In this document: piece after piece, positions 7,732 to 11,536 of the stretch
Numbering within the stretch: position 1 is the first letter of the stretch
How the letters are laid out: each line of letters opens with the position of its first letter
Assembly (NCBI GenBank): GCA_022566435.1
Contig: JADFIX010000041.1
Coordinates: 1-11,536, forward strand
From: Planctomycetota bacterium
GTDB lineage: Bacteria; Planctomycetota; Phycisphaerae; UBA1845
Direction of reading: 5' to 3'
DNA: 11,536 bases
Position numbers and translations under genes: made by a program
The notes under the pieces: model-generated
Databases searched by the model: none
What the model was told of the DNA's origin: nothing
What the model saw: only the letters and a program-made list of their open reading frames with translations

Positions 7732-8105
7732 GACAAGTGATCGGTGTCCGCCAGCCATGACTTTGCGAAAGTTTTCAGTTTGGGCCTATTTCCGCGCCGG
7801 AAGCACCGTCCGATAATGAGACAGGCTAAATTCAGCCGTGGGGGTATCAGCGTACCGGCGTACAGTTAGATACTCCCAGGGCCACACGTGCGGCCGAATC
7901 GTACCTCAGTCCGCAGGGGCGATGGTCCGCTACCGAAGGCCCGTCACGGCGTTCCTTATTCTTGCTGGAGTCCCCTCGGTGCCAGCGTTTTGGCGCAGAA
8001 GACGAATTTGATAGGATGGTCGGCTCATGGCCGGATGACGTCATTTGATACTGACGCCGAGCAGCGATTTAGGGCATTTATTAGTCCAGGATGGGAGATT
8101 CGAAA

Positions 8106-8498
8106 ATGGCTTCGCTATTGATAACCGACGGTCCGGCAAGCGGCACGACGTTCGCACTGGAACACCACCGAGTCGTCATGATTGGGCGTGATGAGAAGTG
8201 CACTTTTCAACTTCTCGACCCGGAAGTCTCGCGTATGCACCTGCAAATCAAGCACAATCCGGACGACGACAAATACTTCGCAGCAGACTTCGACAGCCAC
8301 AACGGCGTTTCCGTAAACGGGAATCGGATCAGCGAGGACACGCCACTCCATGACGGCGACATCATCAGCCTTGGTCACTCGACCATCGCGTTCAGCATGG
8401 ACGACACACCCGACGCCGTGCGCATCAGAGAGCAAATGCGAAAACGAGGCGAAGACCGGTTGACCACGATGCTGCCCGACAAACCGCCGAAGACCTAG
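8106..8498 (+). CDS. Small stand-alone FHA-domain protein
   Basis: This 130-residue protein is almost entirely one forkhead-associated domain, which binds phosphothreonine peptides. The signature residues are all present: GR at 27-28, S42-R43-x-H45, N66-G67, N71-G72, DG at 83-84 and LG at 89-90. After the domain comes a charged, probably flexible tail with a double threonine (LTTML, about 119-123) that could itself be a kinase target, as in GarA-like FHA regulators where the phosphorylated segment folds back; that is inference. The ATG at 8106 follows GGGAG by eight bases and gives the family-typical N-terminus, so it is preferred over the in-frame ATG at 8091. No kinase or phosphatase gene lies in the window, so the partner is unknown. 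Confidence 0.85.
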   Translation: MASLLITDGPASGTTFALEHHRVVMIGRDEKCTFQLLDPEVSRMHLQIKHNPDDDKYFAADFDSHNGVSVNGNRISEDTPLHDGDIISLGHSTIAFSMDDTPDAVRIREQMRKRGEDRLTTMLPDKPPKT

Positions 8499-8677
8499 AG
8501 CTTCACGCATGTACTTGCGGGTGGCATGGCCAAGCGCCAGCTTGCCCGTGCTGTTCGTGAACGGGATACGGGCCAATCCCGGCGCGCCGTGACCCATGCC
8601 CCCCTCGTTGAACGTCGATCTGCCCTTCCCGCCTATCCGGCTTGGCGAAAACGACGATCTGTGGTAGCCATTGATCC

Positions 8678-9334
8678 ATGTGGAAACTCGCTTTGCAAAG
8701 TATGCTGGGGTTGGTTGTACTCGGCTGTGCGCTTTTCGTTTCAGCGGGACGACTGGATATTCCGTTCTTTTGGGCATGCCTTACCGTGATGGGCGTCGGC
8801 GGAATCGTCGTCGTTTCTCAGATGGATCCGGAACTCCGAAACGAACGCGTTCGTCCCGGGCCCGGCGGAATCGACCGCCACTTACGTGCGGTGATCTTAC
8901 CCTTTTTCATCGGTCATCTTGTGGTCGCCGGGCTGGATGTCGGTCGCTACGAGTGGGGCGGACGATTGCCGGTGGCGGTTCAAGTGGTAGCGCTGATGGA
9001 GATTATCGTGTCGATCGCGTTTTCCGCGTGGGCGGTCCGCACGAACCGTTTTTTTTCACCGGTGGTGCGTATTCAGGAGGAGCGAGGCCATCACGTTGTC
9101 ACATCGGGTCCGTATAGATGGATTCGCCATCCCGGTTACGCCGCGGTTCTTTACTGGATGATGGCCAGCGGACCGGCGCTCGGGTCTTGGTATTCCATGA
9201 TACCGCTGGTGCCGGCGCTCGGTCTGATTCTACGAAGAGCCATCATCGAGGATCGTTTCCTCCACGAGCATCTGGACGGCTACGTCGACTACGCCGGTCG
9301 CGTGCGGTATCGGCTTGTCCCCGGACTCTGGTAG
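8678..9334 (+). CDS. Isoprenylcysteine carboxyl methyltransferase (ICMT)-family membrane protein
   Basis: This 218-residue protein has hydrophobic helices at about 5-23, 29-46, 72-88, 99-120 and in the 155-186 region. The C-terminal half carries the ICMT/phospholipid-methyltransferase signature: TSGPYRWIRHPGY at 142-154, and RRAIIEDRFL with HEHLDGYVDYAGRV at 186-209, ending RLVPGLW. These segments build the S-adenosylmethionine pocket and the catalytic face at the membrane. Bacterial members methylate varied small or lipid acceptors, and the true substrate here cannot be read from sequence because bacteria rarely prenylate proteins. The ATG at 8678 lacks a good ribosome site. An eight-T run at 9049-9056 is a spot prone to slippage or sequencing error, but the frame is intact across it. 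The gene is 179 bases after the FHA gene and 70 bases before the VOC gene on the same strand. Confidence 0.8.
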   Translation: MWKLALQSMLGLVVLGCALFVSAGRLDIPFFWACLTVMGVGGIVVVSQMDPELRNERVRPGPGGIDRHLRAVILPFFIGHLVVAGLDVGRYEWGGRLPVAVQVVALMEIIVSIAFSAWAVRTNRFFSPVVRIQEERGHHVVTSGPYRWIRHPGYAAVLYWMMASGPALGSWYSMIPLVPALGLILRRAIIEDRFLHEHLDGYVDYAGRVRYRLVPGLW

Positions 9335-9404
9335 CATGCGACACGCGTCGAATGTCAAGGACATGCCGCGCGGGTGAGATTCCCAGACCCGGAGAAACGC
9401 AATC

Positions 9405-9788
9405 ATGAGTGAGCAGGAACAGCCCAAGATCGGTCAAATCTGCTGGCAGGACCTCACCGTGGAGAACGCGGACGAGATTCGGCAGTTCTACAGCGAAGTC
9501 GCCGGCTGGAAATCGGAGCCCGTCAATATGGGCCAATATGAGGACTTCAACATGATCGCCGCGGGCACCGGAGAGGCCGCCGCGGGCATCTGTCACGCCC
9601 AAGGCACCAACGCCAATCTACCTCCGCAATGGCTGATCTACATTGCCGTCGAAGATGCGGATGCGTGCGCCGAACGATGCAAAGCCGAAGGTGGCGAAAT
9701 CATCGACGGCCCCAGAGCGATGGGAGAGGCCCGCTTCTGCGTCATCAGGGACCCCGCCGGTGCCGTCGCCGCGTTAATTAGTCAGTAG
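9405..9788 (+). CDS. VOC (glyoxalase/bleomycin-resistance fold) family protein
   Basis: This 127-residue protein has two beta-alpha-beta-beta-beta halves of the vicinal oxygen chelate fold. The first half runs through IRQFYSEVAGW at 25-35, and the second has IYIAVEDADACAERCKAEGG at 78-97, closing with IRDPAGAVAALIS at 114-126. This resembles the CFP30B/YdeN-like VOC subgroup. The usual first metal ligand position (His after the first strand) appears to be Trp/Gln here, so metal binding and enzyme activity are doubtful. GGAG at 9391-9394 lies ten bases before the ATG. The gene is convergent with the second VOC gene. The pair are only distantly similar to each other and do not look like a recent duplication. 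Substrate is unknown. Confidence 0.85.
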   Translation: MSEQEQPKIGQICWQDLTVENADEIRQFYSEVAGWKSEPVNMGQYEDFNMIAAGTGEAAAGICHAQGTNANLPPQWLIYIAVEDADACAERCKAEGGEIIDGPRAMGEARFCVIRDPAGAVAALISQ

Positions 9789-9808
9789 CGCGGATCGGCC
9801 GATTCGCG
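9789..9808. repeat. 20-base near-perfect palindrome right after the VOC stop codon
   Basis: CGCGGATCGGCCGATTCGCG begins one base after the TAG at 9786-9788. All pairs match except one G-T, which would be a G-U wobble in RNA. As RNA it could fold to a stem of about eight pairs with a four-base loop, but no T-tract follows. It lies between convergent genes, so a terminator or a protein-binding site is possible. Confidence 0.35.
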
Positions 9809-9925
9809 ATGAGATGGGGTCGTATCATTTTTGGATCGGGTCGCTCCGGGCCCGCGCGAAACGCCGCCTGGCGACTGTACGCCGTTCAAATGCGCCGAGC
9901 GGCCGTCGAGAGGGGTTGGCCTTCG

Positions 9926-10321
9926 CTACGATCCGCCCGGTCCGCTGTATTGACAGAGATACAGATCGTTGCCGTCGGGATCGCCAAAAAACGCGATTCT
10001 TACGGGGTCGTCGTCTATGATCGGGCCGCGGAAGTTGACGCCGCGTCGCTTCATTTCGTCGACAACGTCGTCGATCGAGCGGGCGACGTTCAGCCCGATC
10101 TGGATCGAACCACTAGTACCCGGCGTGGGACTGTGCGGTCCTTGGGGATGCAGCCCGATGAGAAATCCACCGGCATCGATGGTCGCAAAGTAGTCACCCG
10201 CGCGGTGCTGCAGCTTCAGGTCGAGTGTCTCGGTGTAGAACCGGACCGCCCGATCCATGTCGGTGACGTAAACCGTAGCCATGCCGCCTCTTGTCATCGG
10301 CGTCTCGGCGGAGTCATTCAT
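9926..10321 (-). CDS. VOC (glyoxalase/bleomycin-resistance fold) family protein
   Basis: This 131-residue single-unit VOC protein contains VTDMDRAVRFYTETLDLKL at 19-37, the standard first strand and helix; GGFLIGLHPQG at 51-61; then LNVARSIDDVVDEMKRRGV at 77-95 and FFGDPDGNDLYLCQ at 111-124, the standard closing strand with a polar final position. Such proteins are metal-dependent isomerases, dioxygenases or binding proteins, often for small electrophiles or antibiotics. The exact activity cannot be inferred. The ATG at 10321 follows AAAGG by seven bases. It starts 14 bases after the stop of the four-helix membrane protein on the same strand, so the two are probably one transcript. Confidence 0.85.
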   Translation of the reverse strand: MNDSAETPMTRGGMATVYVTDMDRAVRFYTETLDLKLQHRAGDYFATIDAGGFLIGLHPQGPHSPTPGTSGSIQIGLNVARSIDDVVDEMKRRGVNFRGPIIDDDPVRIAFFGDPDGNDLYLCQYSGPGGS

Positions 10322-10335
10322 CGTTCAACCTTTCG

Positions 10336-10893
10336 TTATGCCGCCGGCCAGAGCCAGCCGAATGTGGCGGCGGTGATCAATCCGTAAACCACACCGTCGA
10401 TGAAGTCCGTGAGCATGAATCGTTTCGGCTTGCCCATGAAGAACGCGCCGGGAATCCCACCGGCACAGTAGGCAAGAATCGCCGTGGGACCGACGACCCA
10501 AAATACGGATTCGCAGCTCGCACCAGCCGCCCGCGCTTGCGACGTGATGTACGCGACACACACGCTTACCACGATGTAGAAAACAAAAACCAGCCCCAGA
10601 TGGGCCCCGAAATTCGGTTTGCAGCCGAGGATGTTGATACTCCCCCACGGTCCGGCGTCCATCCGGGCCTTGAACTCCGGTGAGCTCTGACTCTCTCCAC
10701 TTTGGCAGTTAGGCCACATGTACGTGCCCGGCGGAAGGTCGAGCTTGGCCAACGGCTCGGTCAGGGCCTTTTCGTCGGGCAGAACTTTGATGTCGGCCTT
10801 GTCGTGCGGCAAGGCCATCCACATGATGGAACTCGCCAGAAAAACGAATACGGAGGACAACAAGATCGGCAGCCACAGTTGAGTCAGTTCCAT
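10336..10893 (-). CDS. Conserved four-helix membrane protein of unknown function
   Basis: This 185-residue protein has predicted helices at about 8-28, 98-118, 128-150 and 162-183. Between helices 1 and 2 is an external or cytoplasmic segment with LPDEKAL at 38-44 and PPGTYMWPNC at 54-63. The DKxD-x-LPDE, PPG-Y-PxC and C-terminal D-x-x-YGLITAATFGWLWP pattern matches a conserved hypothetical membrane family I recall from environmental bacteria, without a known function. The frame is open for 85 codons upstream to 11148, but the ATG at 10893 is preceded by AGGAG eight bases away (10902-10906) and begins just before helix 1, so I start there. It is probably co-transcribed with the downstream VOC gene. 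Membrane location is sure; role unknown. Confidence 0.75.
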   Translation of the reverse strand: MELTQLWLPILLSSVFVFLASSIMWMALPHDKADIKVLPDEKALTEPLAKLDLPPGTYMWPNCQSGESQSSPEFKARMDAGPWGSINILGCKPNFGAHLGLVFVFYIVVSVCVAYITSQARAAGASCESVFWVVGPTAILAYCAGGIPGAFFMGKPKRFMLTDFIDGVVYGLITAATFGWLWPAA

Positions 10894-10901
10894 CCAAAGC
10901 G

Positions 10902-10906
10902 CTCCT
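10902..10906 (-). promoter_or_regulatory. Shine-Dalgarno fixing the start of the four-helix membrane protein
   Basis: AGGAG on the minus strand, eight bases ahead of the ATG at 10893. It favours this start over the longer open frame that reaches 11148, whose extra residues look non-coding. Confidence 0.55.
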
Positions 10907-10963
10907 GCGTTTAGAAGGATTGCCGGCCAATTGTATTGCTGACACGAGGGTGCCAACGCGCGT

Positions 10964-10973
10964 GTGATTCTAC
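10964..10973 (-). promoter_or_regulatory. Candidate -10 region (TAGAAT) for the membrane-protein/VOC unit
   Basis: The minus strand reads GTAGAATCAC, identical over ten bases to the candidate -10 region of rpsU. Seventeen bases upstream is ATGGCA, a four-of-six match to the -35 consensus. Distance to the ATG at 10893 is about 75 bases. Confidence 0.3.
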
Positions 10974-11251
10974 CGGGAGTCGCGGATGTTGCCATAGCGT
11001 CGGCATCTCGGAAGGCGCGCGATATCGGGACGTTGGTTGGAAAAGCCCACGTCTGTGTATCGATCACTCCTCCCGGACTAACATGCCGGTGCATTCGCGC
11101 GGAACGCAACGGACTTCTTCGACGGACCGCGTCCCGATGCCTGAGCATCAGTACCGCGACTGTAGGAGCGGCCTGCTTTCCAACCTCGGAATCGACATTT
11201 GCGGTATACGAGCAAGGAAATATCGCTTGAAAAGGTTGAGCGAATTGTCAT

Positions 11252-11536
11252 CTACCATACCGAATCCCGAAATGCCGGAGTCAACACAATCCAAGCGATC
11301 CACAGAAGCTGCGGCAACCGCGGCAAAGCTGCCAGCATCAAGAAATAGATCACAAACAATGGCATCGATATAGCTAATGCGCGCTCAGCTCCAAAACGAG
11401 CGATAAACTTTCCACCTATCGGGAGCAACAAAAGGTATAGCGTGTAGTGCATCGCATAGAATAATGCAATTACCGATAGCGACAGCCCTTCCTTATAAAA
11501 GAAAACTGGCTCAAAAATTAAGACCAATGAGCTGGC
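11252..11536 (-). pseudogene. MFS-type transporter fragment, open at the window edge and truncated after about four helices
   Basis: The minus-strand frame enters from beyond the window edge (ASSLVLIFEP) and ends at a TAG at 11252-11254. About 94 residues hold four hydrophobic segments. Between the second and third is GGKFIARFGAERA, which matches motif A of the major facilitator superfamily (G-x-x-x-D/A-R-x-G-x-R) between helices 2 and 3. The fragment is therefore the N-terminal part of a 12-helix transporter, and the remaining eight helices are missing because the frame stops after helix 4. The internal TTG at 11527 is not a real start. GC is 145 of 316 bases (46%) from 11221 to the edge, clearly lower than the neighbouring genes. 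This suggests foreign origin, decay, or an assembly junction. MFS assignment rests mainly on motif A and helix layout. Confidence 0.6.

Larger units (their letters stand above)
7657..8105. other. Divergent intergenic region between rpsU and the FHA gene
   Basis: These 449 bases separate two divergently transcribed genes and should hold both promoters. On the minus strand, TAGAAT (7725-7730) is a candidate -10 for rpsU, about 70 bases before its start. On the plus strand, TTGGCG (7990-7995) and TAGGAT (8012-8017), 16 bases apart, are a weak candidate pair for the FHA gene. I see no tRNA, riboswitch or small gene that I can support. Confidence 0.4.
10894..11251. other. Intergenic region upstream of the four-helix membrane protein
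   Basis: These 358 bases lack a supportable gene. On the minus strand, TTGGCA and TACAAT near 10937-10960 are only 15 bases apart. A second TAGAAT at 10967-10972 has ATGGCA 17 bases further upstream. Either could drive the 10893-9926 transcript. Base composition drops towards the MFS fragment beyond about 11200. Nothing here looks like an attachment site or transposon end, though I cannot rule out a decayed one. Confidence 0.4.

Noticed and set aside
9049..9056. Eight-T run in the ICMT-family gene as programmed frameshifting
   Set aside because: The zero frame gives a complete, family-typical protein across the run. No stop or alternative product argues for slippage.
9405..10321. The two VOC genes as a recent tandem duplication or toxin-resistance pair
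   Set aside because: They are convergent and differ strongly in sequence and key residues, and each appears to belong to a different VOC subgroup.
10377..11148. Longer start of the four-helix membrane protein at 11148
   Set aside because: The 85 extra residues are Arg/Ser-rich without homology, and a good AGGAG site precedes the ATG at 10893.

Overview
The window looks like an accessory stretch of a chromosome from a moderately GC-rich bacterium, most likely a planctomycete-type (PVC) organism. That placement is an inference. It rests on the large secreted protein at 2718-5558, which combines YWTD propeller repeats, Dictyostelium-type CDDGNPCT cysteine repeats, thrombospondin type-3 calcium repeats and a C-terminal IPTxSxW sorting signal. 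This style is common in Phycisphaerae and relatives. The short, mostly single-gene transcription units on both strands also fit. No rRNA, tRNA, CRISPR array, transposase or integrase was found.

Layout, left to right. Positions 1-272 hold no recognisable gene. At 273-2165 (+) lies a GT39/ArnT-like polytopic membrane glycosyltransferase. A 552-base gap follows, and then the 946-residue secreted repeat protein (2718-5558, +), which has a strong Shine-Dalgarno and a signal peptide. Convergent to it is a minus-strand group: the ribosomal protein bS21 gene (7656-7453, TTG start), a YjbQ/UPF0047 gene (7177-6770) and a divergent acyl-CoA-dehydrogenase-like gene (6696-5632). The last two are tightly spaced.

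Divergent from rpsU, across a 449-base gap, are a small stand-alone FHA protein (8106-8498, +), an isoprenylcysteine-carboxyl-methyltransferase-family membrane protein (8678-9334, +) and a VOC/glyoxalase-fold protein (9405-9788, +). Convergent with these is a two-gene minus-strand unit: a four-helix conserved membrane protein (10893-10336) followed 14 bases later by a second VOC protein (10321-9926). At the right edge, a lower-GC piece (about 46% by my hand count) carries the N-terminal helices of an MFS-type transporter. Its frame is open into the window boundary and stops after about four helices.

Most genes look like ordinary housekeeping or accessory functions with no evident shared pathway. 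The parts worth a closer look are the mosaic surface protein with its unassigned cysteine-rich central domain and variant sorting signal, the truncated low-GC MFS fragment, and the acyl-CoA-dehydrogenase homologue that appears to lack the usual catalytic glutamate motif. I do not see a convincing new multi-gene defence or mobile system.
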